A stretch of 45,929 bases of DNA from Micromonospora wenchangensis (GTDB lineage: Bacteria > Actinomycetota > Actinomycetes > Mycobacteriales > Micromonosporaceae): positions 1 through 45,929 of the forward strand of contig NZ_MZMV01000054.1 of the NCBI RefSeq assembly GCF_002210435.1, given 5' to 3'. The number at the start of each line of letters is the position of its first letter. Position 1 is the first letter of the stretch. Position numbers and translations under genes: made by a program. Below, piece after piece: positions 9,033 to 17,495 of this stretch. The notes under the pieces were generated by a model. That model saw only the letters and a program-made list of their open reading frames with translations. It searched no databases and was not told the DNA's origin.

Positions 9033-9409
9033 TTCGGCGACTCCAGCTCGTAGTACGGGTTGTAGATGACCTTGCGGTCGTCCCGGACGGCGACCCGGCC
9101 CCGGGCGGTGAGGTGCCGGCCCGGCTCGATCCCGGCGATGTGCCGTCGACCCAGCCAGACCAGGGTGACCACGTCACTGCCGTCGTAGAGGTCCGCCTCC
9201 AGGGTGGGCAGGTTGGTCCGGGGCGTGTAGACCACCGTGCGCAGCCGCCCGGCGACCGAGACCACCTGCCCCCGCATGCACTGCCGGGCCAGCACGCCAC
9301 CGGACTCGGCGCTCTCCCGGCGCAGCTCCTGCGCCTCGATCTCGGCCTCGCTGGCGGTGAACCGGCGCAGGATGCCCCGTAGCGACATCCGGCTCTCGTC
9401 GGTCGACAT
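9029..9409 (-). CDS. OB-fold nucleic-acid-binding protein
   Basis: Small protein of 126 aa. Residues about 45-120 form an OB-fold like that of tRNA-anticodon/RecG-type domains: GQVVSVAGRLRTVVY, then LEADLYDGSDVVTLVWLGRR, then EPGRHLTARGRVAV and a final VIYNPYYEL strand. The N-terminal 40 residues are helical and charged. I start at the ATG at 9409 (MSTDESRMSLRG); a GGAGGT sits directly against this ATG, which is unusually close, so the upstream GAGAGGG or the internal Met8 might be used instead. Overlap with DUF3159 downstream indicates coupling. The nucleic acid ligand is unknown. Confidence 0.8.
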   Translation of the reverse strand: MSTDESRMSLRGILRRFTASEAEIEAQELRRESAESGGVLARQCMRGQVVSVAGRLRTVVYTPRTNLPTLEADLYDGSDVVTLVWLGRRHIAGIEPGRHLTARGRVAVRDDRKVIYNPYYELESPK

Positions 9410-9610
9410 GACCTCCGCGTCACCCTCTCCACGCTGACCGGTCGGCGCCGGCGTCACCCCGGCCCCGGGTGGGACCGTGCCGCCAGCGTACGCCGATCCG
9501 GCCCCGAGGCGGTCGTCCGGTGCGTCCGCACCCGGTCGGCACCCCCCACCGGAACGCCACCGGCGGCTCGCGGCCGGGACGCGCCGCCGGCCTCGGCCGG
9601 GCGGACAGCG

Positions 9611-9657
9611 GTCCGGGCCGGACCCGGCCACCTCAGGCGGCGGGGCCCGGCCCGGAC
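9611..9657 (-). terminator. Possible hairpin after the DUF3710 gene
   Basis: GTCCGGGCC at 9611-9619 pairs perfectly with GGCCCGGAC at 9649-9657 on the other side of a GC-rich loop. It begins just beyond the DUF3710 stop on the minus strand. There is no T-tract, as usual in this GC class, so terminator function is inferred. The rest of 9410-9664 holds no gene I can support. Confidence 0.4.
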
Positions 9658-9664
9658 GGGTCGG

Positions 9665-10318
9665 TCACACCTCGCGCGGGGCGGGCGTCGCGGCGTCGCC
9701 GCCCTCGGCCTGGTCGGCCATCTCCCGGGGCAGCCGCAGCGGCAGCGGCTCGCGCACCGGCTTCGCCTCCTGCCCCCGGTCGACCACCAGGCCGTCCAGG
9801 CAGGTGGCGAGCGGGCCGGCCGCGGCCGGGTCGGTGGCGGCGGCACCCTGGTAGACGCCCCGGACCATCCAGCGCGGACCGTCGATGCCGACGAACCGCA
9901 GGTCGGTCGGGCCGTCCGGGGTACGCACCCGGGCGTGCAGCTCGACGCCGTACTCGCCCCGGGCCTCCTGGGCGGTGGCGCCGTCGGCGATCAGCGACTG
10001 CCGGATCTCGTCGCGCACCTCGTCCCAGATGCCCTCGGAGCGGGGGGCGGCGAAGACACCGAGCTGGAGGGCGTTGTCCCCGTGGACGAGCACCACCTGC
10101 TGGATGACGCCCTGCGGGTCGGCCTGCACCCGCACCTCGACCCCGGGCACCGCCGGGATGTGCAGGCTGCCCAGGTCGAGCCGCTGCACGTCGTCCGGCG
10201 CCTCGGCGACGTCGTACGGGCCGCGGGCCGGGCCCGCCGTCTCGTACGCGTCGGGGCCGTCGGCCCGCTCGTCACGGGCGTGCCGCCCGTTGTCGGCCCG
10301 CTTTCGGGAGAAGATCAC
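9665..10318 (-). CDS. DUF3710 protein
   Basis: Conserved actinobacterial cytosolic protein of 217 aa, function unknown. The N-terminus (about 1-45) is charged and probably disordered (FSRKRADNGRHARDERAD). The conserved body starts at VQRLDLGSLHIPAVPGVEVRV and continues through VVLVHGDNALQLGVFAAPRSEGIWDEVR and GPRWMVRGVYQGAAA. I chose the GTG at 10318, with an AGGGTGGG ribosome site just upstream; a longer frame would overlap dut. It lies 25 bases after dut on the same strand, the order I recall for Rv2696c-Rv2697c in M. tuberculosis, so it is probably cotranscribed with dut. The C-terminus is Pro/Ala-rich. Confidence 0.82.
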   Translation of the reverse strand: MIFSRKRADNGRHARDERADGPDAYETAGPARGPYDVAEAPDDVQRLDLGSLHIPAVPGVEVRVQADPQGVIQQVVLVHGDNALQLGVFAAPRSEGIWDEVRDEIRQSLIADGATAQEARGEYGVELHARVRTPDGPTDLRFVGIDGPRWMVRGVYQGAAATDPAAAGPLATCLDGLVVDRGQEAKPVREPLPLRLPREMADQAEGGDAATPAPREV

Positions 10319-10343
10319 TGCGCCCACCCTCCGCTGTTCGCAC

Positions 10344-10874
10344 TCACCCTGCCACCTCTTCCGTCCGTTCGCCGACCCGGTCGGTGTCCGCCGCCCGGGT
10401 CGGGCCACCGGGCGGGGGCACGAGCCCGGCGTGGCCACCTGTCGACCCGTGTCCGCCAATCCCCCGTCGGGACCCGGGCAGCACCGCCACCGGCTGGAAA
10501 TCGGCCCGCTCCACCCGCTGGACAACGAGTTGCGCGATGCGATCGCCACGGGAGATCTTCGCCGGTGCGTCCCGATCGTGGTTGATCAGGTTGACCAGGA
10601 TCTCACCCCGGTAGCCGGCGTCGACCGTACCGGGCGCGTTGAGCACCGTCACGCCGAGCCTGGCGGCCAACCCGGAGCGTGGGTGGACCAGGCCGACGTA
10701 GCCCTCCGGCAGGGCCAGCGCCAGGCCGGTGGGGACCAGGGCCCGGCCGCCGGGGGGCAGCTCGACGTCCGCGGCGGCCACCAGGTCGGCACCGGCGTCG
10801 CCCGGGTGGGCGTACGCGGGCAGCGGCAGCTCCGGATCGAGCTGCCGGACGGGCACGGGTACGACGTGGGTCAC
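10344..10874 (-). CDS. dut: Deoxyuridine 5'-triphosphate nucleotidohydrolase
   Basis: Homotrimeric dUTPase that hydrolyses dUTP to dUMP and PPi, keeping uracil out of DNA and supplying dUMP for dTMP. All five motifs are visible in the 176-residue product: AHPGDAGADL, PRSGLAARLGV, GTVDAGYRGEI with the catalytic Asp, RGDRIAQLVV, and RGIGGHGSTG. The last motif is followed by about 25 extra hydrophilic residues, longer than the usual family end. The GTG at 10874 is preferred because GGAAGAGG lies eight bases upstream and the conserved sequence starts soon after. It is divergent from the DUF3093 gene and is followed by DUF3710. Confidence 0.94.
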   Translation of the reverse strand: MTHVVPVPVRQLDPELPLPAYAHPGDAGADLVAAADVELPPGGRALVPTGLALALPEGYVGLVHPRSGLAARLGVTVLNAPGTVDAGYRGEILVNLINHDRDAPAKISRGDRIAQLVVQRVERADFQPVAVLPGSRRGIGGHGSTGGHAGLVPPPGGPTRAADTDRVGERTEEVAG

Positions 10875-10946
10875 GGGTATGCCTCTTCCGTCGGCGTTCA
10901 CGGGGTGCCCTGCCATCCTGCCGGGTCGACCGCCCGTCGTGTTCCG

Positions 10947-10961
10947 TACCCTCGAGGTGTG
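10947..10961 (+). promoter_or_regulatory. Leaderless -10 element for the DUF3093 gene
   Basis: TACCCT at 10947-10952 fits the actinobacterial TANNNT -10 consensus and stands six bases before the GTG start at 10959, with no ribosome-binding sequence between them. That spacing would place the transcription start on the start codon. No clear -35 is seen. Inferred from spacing only. Confidence 0.45.
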
Positions 10962-11450
10962 AGCCTGTCGCCTTCCCCGTCGTCGCACGTCACGGCCGCC
11001 CCGGCGTACTCCGAGCGGCTGGGCCTGCCGTGGTGGTGCTGGGCGGCCGGGCTGGCCCTGGCCGGGTTGGCCGCCGTCGAGCTGTGGATGGGCGCCGGCG
11101 GGGTACGCGCCTGGCTGCCCTTCGTGCTGCTGCTGCCGGCCACCCTGGCCGGGTTGTGGTGGCTGGGCCGGGTCCGGGTCGCGGTCGCCGACGGTGAGCT
11201 GTGGGTCGACGACGCCCACCTGCCCGTCCGGTACGTCGCCGACGCGGTCCCGCTCGACGCCGGGGGCCGGCGCGAGGTGCTCGGGGTGGGCGCGGACCCG
11301 CTGGCCTTCGTGGTGCAGCGGCCCTGGATCGGCGGTGCGGTGCAGGTGGTGCTCGACGATCCGGACGACCCCACCCCGTTCTGGGTGGTGAGTTCCCGCC
11401 GGCCGACCGAGCTGGCCGCCGCCCTGCTGGCCGCCCGCGACGCGGCCTGA
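10959..11450 (+). CDS. DUF3093 membrane protein
   Basis: Conserved actinobacterial protein of 163 aa. Two hydrophobic helices near the N-terminus (WWCWAAGLALAGLAAVEL at about 25-42 and WLPFVLLLPATLAGLWWL at about 51-68) are followed by a soluble beta-rich domain (VRVAVADGELWVDDAHLP...FWVVSSRRPTELAAALLAA). The GTG at 10959 starts MSLSPSPSSH; a -10-like hexamer sits directly upstream, suggesting a leaderless message. It is divergent from dut, as in M. tuberculosis Rv2697c-Rv2698. Function unknown. Confidence 0.82.
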   Translation: MSLSPSPSSHVTAAPAYSERLGLPWWCWAAGLALAGLAAVELWMGAGGVRAWLPFVLLLPATLAGLWWLGRVRVAVADGELWVDDAHLPVRYVADAVPLDAGGRREVLGVGADPLAFVVQRPWIGGAVQVVLDDPDDPTPFWVVSSRRPTELAAALLAARDAA

Positions 11451-11513
11451 GCGGGGCGGGCGGGGTACGGCCCGACGCGCCTCCCGGGCCGGGCGGCCGG
11501 GGTCGGTTCGTGG

Positions 11514-12419
11514 TCAGGGCTGGCCGGGGGCCGGCAGGGCGGGTGGCCCGCCGGGCAGCTCCCGGCGCTGTTTGCGCAGGTCGCGGCGGAGCTGGTCGGC
11601 CAGGGAGCGGGTGGCCCGGCGGTTGAGGTAGCTGGCCACGGCCGCCCCGGTGAGGAACGGGCCCAGCGTGGTCAGGTTGCGGCCGAACCGCTTGAGCAGG
11701 GTGTCCCGCAGTTCCTTGCGGGCGGCGGTGCCGAGCACCGCGCTCACTCCGACGCCCGGCATCATCGGGTTGATCCCCCGCTGGCTGGCCCAGGACTGGA
11801 CCAGGGCGATGGTCCGGGGGGTGCCGCCGGCGGGCAGCGGCGCGCCGTAGATCTCGTGCAGCTCGCCGATCAGCTTGAGTTCGATCGACACCACGGCCAC
11901 CGTCTCGGCGGCGAGCAGCACCGGCGCGGACAGCAGGGTCGGGGCGACCGTCCACTCCACCGCGGCGACGCCGCCACCGGCCGCGCCCACCCCGGCGGTG
12001 GCCCGGGTGGCGTTGCGGACCAGCCGGTCGGCCAGCGCCTCGTCGTCCAGGCCGGGGAAGTGCCGCCGCAGCGTCGCCAGGTCCCGGACCGGGATGTGCG
12101 GCGCGACGTCGGCGACCGTGTCGGTCATCCAGCGCAGCGCCGCCCTCGGCTTGAACAGGTCGGCGATGCCCCGACCGCGGGCCTGCCCGACGAGCCGGGC
12201 GAGCAGTTGCCGACGCCGGGCGGGCGCGATGTCGTCGGCGGTCAGCGCCGCCACCGTGGCACCCAGCTCGTCCCCGGGCGGCGCGGCCGGACCGCTGCCG
12301 GCCGGACTGCTGCCGGGCGGCACGGCCGGATTGCCGGTGGACCGGTCCCCGGGAACGACGACGGGCGGGCCGGCGTCGGACTTCGGACCGTCCGGATCGG
12401 ACCCGCCGTGCTCGTTCAT
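11514..12419 (-). CDS. Conserved hypothetical membrane-associated protein
   Basis: Protein of 301 aa that I cannot assign to a characterised family. Residues 1-50 are Pro/Gly/Ser-rich and probably disordered. A charged helical part follows (DIAPARRRQLLARLVGQARGR, then RWMTDTVADVAPHIPVRDL), and two hydrophobic stretches lie in the middle (ATAGVGAAGGGVAAVEW and PTLLSAPVLLAAETVAVVSIELKLIGELHEIYG), loosely recalling EcsC-type proteins. The C-terminal part has a third hydrophobic stretch (TTLGPFLTGAAVASYLNRRATRSLAD) and a basic tail. I start at the ATG at 12419 (MNEHGGSDPD); the frame upstream is low-complexity. It is convergent with DUF3093 and 135 bases downstream of DUF4193. Confidence 0.7.
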   Translation of the reverse strand: MNEHGGSDPDGPKSDAGPPVVVPGDRSTGNPAVPPGSSPAGSGPAAPPGDELGATVAALTADDIAPARRRQLLARLVGQARGRGIADLFKPRAALRWMTDTVADVAPHIPVRDLATLRRHFPGLDDEALADRLVRNATRATAGVGAAGGGVAAVEWTVAPTLLSAPVLLAAETVAVVSIELKLIGELHEIYGAPLPAGGTPRTIALVQSWASQRGINPMMPGVGVSAVLGTAARKELRDTLLKRFGRNLTTLGPFLTGAAVASYLNRRATRSLADQLRRDLRKQRRELPGGPPALPAPGQP

Positions 12420-12554
12420 CCGTCTGCCCCTCCCGTGATGTCCACCGCTCCGGTGGACGCGCCTACCACGAGTCAAGCAGCAACCCGCCGTACCCGCACG
12501 GCGGCTCGGGCAGCGGCGGCCCCGCGAGGAGGCCGCCGCTGGTGTGGTGGGTGC

Positions 12555-12851
12555 TCAGACGCACTCGCGGCAGATCAGGTCGCCGTTGCGCTCGACCGCC
12601 AACTGGCTGCGGTGGTGCACCAGGAAGCAGCGTCCGCACCGGAACTCGTCCTGCTGCATCGGGAGGACCTTCACGGTCAGCTCCTCGTCGGCCAGGTCGG
12701 CGCCGGGCAGCTCGAAGCTCTCGGCCACCTCGGCCTCGTCGACGTCCACGGCGCCCGACTGTGAGTCGACCCGCCGGGCCTTGAGCTCTTCCAGGCTGTC
12801 CTCGCCGAGGTCGACCTCGTCGCGACGCGGGGCGTCGTAGTCGGTGGCCAT
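12555..12851 (-). CDS. DUF4193 zinc-ribbon protein
   Basis: Acidic protein of 98 aa conserved in Actinobacteria, as upstream of the Cei gene in M. tuberculosis (Rv2699c, from memory). The C-terminal third carries two CxxC knuckles, CGRC and CREC, separated by about 20 residues, a likely zinc ribbon; the first 60 residues are rich in Asp/Glu (EVDLGEDSLEELK, DVDEAEVAESFELPGADLADEE). The ATG at 12851 is preceded by GGGAGAG at a usual distance. It is divergent from cei across a 418-base intergenic region. No function is established. Confidence 0.85.
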   Translation of the reverse strand: MATDYDAPRRDEVDLGEDSLEELKARRVDSQSGAVDVDEAEVAESFELPGADLADEELTVKVLPMQQDEFRCGRCFLVHHRSQLAVERNGDLICRECV

Positions 12852-13269
12852 CGGTTTCACTCTCCCATATCGATGTTGTCGCTTCCGGTTGTAACGCCGG
12901 GCGACGCTGTTTCGGTTCCCACTGGCCGGCCACCAATGTGTGTCGGTCGCCCGACCCGACGGCCTCTGGATCAAGGTCGCCGGGGGCAGGACCCGACGAG
13001 CGCGGTACCTTACCCCCTACCGGGCGAGGCATGTATACCGCCCTCGCGGCAGACATGTACGCCCCAGCGGCCCAAGATGTTCCCAATGTGACTCAGGCGA
13101 CACGAAGATAGGGGTAGTAGTACCCCGTTCCCGGTTGGCGCGCCGGCATGTCGGACTGTTTCCACGCGTCCGCCGGACAACCGTTAACCTCAGCGGCGTA
13201 CTCGACGGCCGACGGCGCTGCCCGCCGCCGACGTCCGCCGCCACCACCCACTGTCCGGGGAGCACCCAG
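12852..13269. promoter_or_regulatory. Divergent intergenic region between DUF4193 and cei
   Basis: This 418-base stretch has no credible gene. It is less GC-rich than its surroundings, with TA-rich patches such as GGTACCTTACCCCCTACCGG (13010-13024 area), ATGTATACC (13031-13039), ATGTAC (13055-13060) and AGATAGGGGTAGTAGTACC (13106-13124). TAACCT at 13185-13190 is a possible -10 for cei. On the minus strand, TTACAA followed 17 bases later by GATATG (about 12866-12894) could be the DUF4193 promoter. All of these are motif matches only. Confidence 0.35.
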
Positions 13270-13800
13270 ATGAGCTTTGCGCGAGTGCGAGCACTCGTTG
13301 TCGTCGGCCTGCTGGCGGTCGTCGCCCTGGTCATCGTCATCGTCGCCGTGGTCCGCGACACCCAGGGCAGCGGGGCCAACGCCAGGGGCTGCCCCGAGGG
13401 CTGGCCGCTGGCCGACCTGTCCCTGCGCACGTACAAGGATGTCAAGATCAACATCCTGAACGGCACCAACGAGCCGGGCCTGGCCAGCAGCGTGGGCGAC
13501 GACTTCCGCAACCGGAAGTTCCAGGTCAAGAAGGAGGGCAACGCCGCGCACTTCGACGGCGTCGCGCTGCTGCGGTTCGGCCCCAAGGGGGTCGGCTCGG
13601 CACACCTGCTGCGCGCTTTCTTCCTCAACAACGCCGAACGCGACTACGACCCCAAGCGCCAGGACGACACGGTCGACGTGGTGCTGGGCGACAGCTTCCA
13701 GCAGCTCGCCACCACCACCGAGGTCAACCAGTCCCTCGGCGACCTGGGCGCGCCGGTCGCCCCGGAGGGCTCCTGCCCGATGCCGGTGGAGGACAAGTAA
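13270..13800 (+). CDS. cei: Cei-like envelope integrity protein (LytR_C domain)
   Basis: Single-pass membrane protein of 176 aa. A hydrophobic anchor (ALVVVGLLAVVALVIVIVAVV, about residues 8-28) leads to an extracytoplasmic LytR C-terminal domain: VKINILNGTNEPGLASSVGDDFRNRKFQVKKEGNA, then VALLRFGPKGVGSAHLLRAFF and VDVVLGDSFQQLA. The M. tuberculosis counterpart Rv2700 (Cei) is needed for cell-envelope integrity, from memory. Two cysteines (in RGCPEG and GSCPMP) may form a disulfide. The ATG at 13270 follows GGGGAG. It is convergent with suhB and separated from it by a strong hairpin. Confidence 0.85.
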   Translation: MSFARVRALVVVGLLAVVALVIVIVAVVRDTQGSGANARGCPEGWPLADLSLRTYKDVKINILNGTNEPGLASSVGDDFRNRKFQVKKEGNAAHFDGVALLRFGPKGVGSAHLLRAFFLNNAERDYDPKRQDDTVDVVLGDSFQQLATTTEVNQSLGDLGAPVAPEGSCPMPVEDK

Positions 13801-13871
13801 CCGACCGCGTTCGCCGCCGTCCGGTCACCGGCACCCGACCGGCCCGCCGCCGGCCCTGGCCCCCGGTCCTG

Positions 13872-13901
13872 CCGGCTGCCGGACCCCGGTCCGGCAGCCG
13901 G
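13872..13901. terminator. Hairpin between cei and suhB
   Basis: CCGGCTGCCGGACC (13872-13885) and GGTCCGGCAGCCGG (13888-13901) form a perfect 14-bp stem with a CC centre (so a four-base loop in practice). It lies between two convergent genes and could end transcription from both sides. No U-tract is present. Confidence 0.65.
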
Positions 13902-13921
13902 ATGGCGGCGGGCGGGGGTGT

Positions 13922-14734
13922 TCAGGGGCCGCCGGAGGCGTCCAGCGCGGCCAGCCGGGTGTGCAACGACGCGAAGAGCGCCGGTGGGGCCGCGATCACC
14001 AGGTCGGGGCCGGCCGGGCGACCGTCCAGCCCGGTGACCCGCAGCCCGGCCTCCGCGGCGACCAGCCCGCCCGCGGCCAGGTCCCAGGCGGCCAGCCCCT
14101 TCTCGTAGTAGGCATCCACCCGCCCCTCGGCGGCCAGGCAGAGGTCCAGCGCCGCCGCCCCCATCCGCCGGATGTCCCGCACGTCCCCGATCAGCTCGGC
14201 GACCACCCGGGCCTGGTGCCGGCGGCGGCCGGCGTCGTAGCCGAACCCGGTGGCGACCAACGCCTGCCCCAGCTCGGTCTCGGTGGAGCAGCGCAGCCGC
14301 CGGCCGTCGCGCCAGGCGCCGCCACCGGCGGTGGCGGTCCACTCCTCGCCGGTCGAGACGTTGCGCACCACCCCGGCGACCACCCGGCCGTCCACCTCGG
14401 CGGCGAGCGAGACCGCGCAGTACGGCAGCCCGTAGAGGTAGTTCACCGTGCCGTCGATCGGGTCGACGACCCAGCGCACGCCGCCCGTGCCGGCCTCGGC
14501 CCCGCCGTACTCCTCGCCGAGCACCACGTCGTCCGGCCGGACCGCGCGCAGGGCGGCGAGGACCTGCCGCTCCACCGCCCGGTCGGCGGCGGTGACCACG
14601 TCGGTGGCGGTGCTCTTGGTCGCCGCGACCGAGACCCCCTCGGCCCGCATCCGGGCCGCCGTGCCGGCCGCCTCCCGGGCCACCGCGACGGCGATCCCGA
14701 GCAGTTCCCGTGCGGTAGGCGTCGAACCGGTCAT
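13922..14734 (-). CDS. suhB: Inositol monophosphatase family protein SuhB
   Basis: Mg2+-dependent phosphatase of 270 aa, normal for the family, acting on inositol-1-phosphate or related sugar phosphates; in mycobacteria it feeds phosphatidylinositol synthesis. Motifs: TDVVTAADRAVE near 45, LGEEYGG near 72 (metal-binding Glu), WVVDPIDGTVNY near 88 (metal-binding Asp residues) and AWDLAAGGLVAAEAG near 215. The ATG at 14734 gives MTGSTPTARELLG. It is divergent from sigA. In M. tuberculosis a polyphosphate glucokinase (ppgK) sits between suhB and sigA; it is absent here. Confidence 0.9.
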   Translation of the reverse strand: MTGSTPTARELLGIAVAVAREAAGTAARMRAEGVSVAATKSTATDVVTAADRAVERQVLAALRAVRPDDVVLGEEYGGAEAGTGGVRWVVDPIDGTVNYLYGLPYCAVSLAAEVDGRVVAGVVRNVSTGEEWTATAGGGAWRDGRRLRCSTETELGQALVATGFGYDAGRRRHQARVVAELIGDVRDIRRMGAAALDLCLAAEGRVDAYYEKGLAAWDLAAGGLVAAEAGLRVTGLDGRPAGPDLVIAAPPALFASLHTRLAALDASGGP

Positions 14735-15171
14735 CGAACCCTGCCCCCTTCGCGGCCGCCGTGGGCACCGGTCGGGAGCCGCTGGCGTGCCGCCCCGCCG
14801 TCCGGCGCGGCGCGTGCCCCGCCGCGCGTCGTCGATCTCGTCCGGACAGCATAGGCAGGCGCCGTTGCGGCCGGGCGCACCCGGTGCGACGGGCGGTTTC
14901 CGGGTCGACCGACCGACCGTCCGGGCGGGTCGACAGGGTGGCCGCAAAGTCGACATCCGTGCCGAACCGGCGGTACAGACGGCCGGTTGCCGTGCGCCGC
15001 AGGATGATCGCGCCAACCGGGGTTACAATTCACCCTGCCCACGCGCCACGGACCACCGCCGCACAGCCGGCCCGGGACACGGGGGCCACTCAACGACGTC
15101 GACGGCACGGCACGCCACGCTGCGCCGGACGACTCCGGCCGTGCTCGCTCTTCGCCTCCGGAAGGTCATTC
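14735..15171. promoter_or_regulatory. sigA upstream region with a -10 candidate
   Basis: No gene is supported in these 437 bases. TACAAT at 15024-15029 (context GGGGTTACAATTC) is the best -10 match nearby and would give a sigA leader of about 135 nt; I see no good -35 at 16-18 bases. The sigA ribosome site GGAAGG is at 15160-15165. The suhB promoter must also lie here but is not recognisable. Confidence 0.4.
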
Positions 15172-16779
<1,608 letters not shown>

Positions 16780-17027
16780 GCCGGTTACGTCAACCCGTCG
16801 TGTCGGTTTGATCACCAGGCGTAGAACATGCGATGGTGACCGGTCCAATACGTGTTTGTGATCGTTGACGTGGCACCCTGGGTGCACGGCACACTGTCCT
16901 TCCCGCCAGGTGTGACCTCGGTCCCCCGCGGGCACACTGGGAAGGCGGGGCCCGGTAAGGGTGTTGCACGATGAGTGAGCAACGACCGAAGAGAGTGTTC
17001 ATCGGTGACGACCAGAGGAGGAAGGCG

Positions 17028-17261
17028 ATGACCCCGACCCTCACGCCGCCGCCCGAAACGGTGGCTCCCCCAGCCGCCGATGAACGGTGCGACCGCTGCA
17101 ATGCTGCCGGCAAGCTCCGTATCACTCTGGCGGGTGGGAGCGAGTTGGTGTTCTGTGGGCACCACGCGAACAAGTACGCCGAGGATCTCGTGAAGATCAC
17201 GGTGAAGTTCGCGACGGACCCGGAGTTCAGCTGGCGAGGCGCCGATCTGATGGCGAACTGA
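17028..17261 (+). CDS. DUF7455 small zinc-binding protein
   Basis: Protein of 77 aa found next to sigA in many actinobacteria. C-DRC-N at about residues 21-24 and FCGHH at about 43-47 form a probable Zn site (CxxC...CxHH). The C-terminal half is helical (HHANKYAEDLVKITVKFATD). The ATG at 17028 is preferred because GAGGAGGAAGG lies six bases upstream; the ATG at 16971 would add 19 unconserved residues. It lies 248 bases downstream of sigA, so it probably has its own promoter; TTGACG at about 16864-16869 is a -35 candidate. An 18-bp hairpin follows the stop. Function unknown. Confidence 0.8.
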   Translation: MTPTLTPPPETVAPPAADERCDRCNAAGKLRITLAGGSELVFCGHHANKYAEDLVKITVKFATDPEFSWRGADLMAN

Positions 17262-17283
17262 CCCGAAACCCCTACGACGACGC

Positions 17284-17322
17284 AGCCGGGCGGAGGCACC
17301 CTGTGGGTGCCTCCGCCCGGCT
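17284..17322 (+). terminator. 18-bp terminator hairpin after the DUF7455 gene
   Basis: AGCCGGGCGGAGGCACCC (17284-17301) and its exact reverse complement (17305-17322) are separated by TGT. The perfect stem starts 22 bases after the DUF7455 stop and is followed by GTTCCC rather than a T-run. Confidence 0.75.
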
Positions 17323-17381
17323 GTTCCCGGCTGGGCCCACTCCCCCACCCTCTCCGCCCCCGGGCTCCCCGTCACCGGCCC

Positions 17382-17441
17382 GGTGATCAAGAGGTTCGCG
17401 TCACCATCCCACCGATTTCTGACGCCAACCTCTTGATCACC
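17382..17441. repeat. 60-bp dispersed palindrome, copy 1
   Basis: Two 22-base arms (17382-17403 and 17420-17441) with core TGATCAAGAGGTT are inverted repeats with one mismatch, around a 16-base loop. A second copy with the same arm and loop lengths lies at 28719-28778. Both are between convergent genes. See the matching finding. Confidence 0.85.
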
Positions 17442-17495
17442 GACGACGGCCGGGGCAGGGACGGGGCCGGACAGAACGGGAGAAAGCGGGGGCCG

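Noticed and set aside
16971..17027. Longer N-terminus for the DUF7455 protein from an upstream ATG
   Set aside because: The added 19 residues lack conservation and the internal ATG has a far stronger ribosome site.
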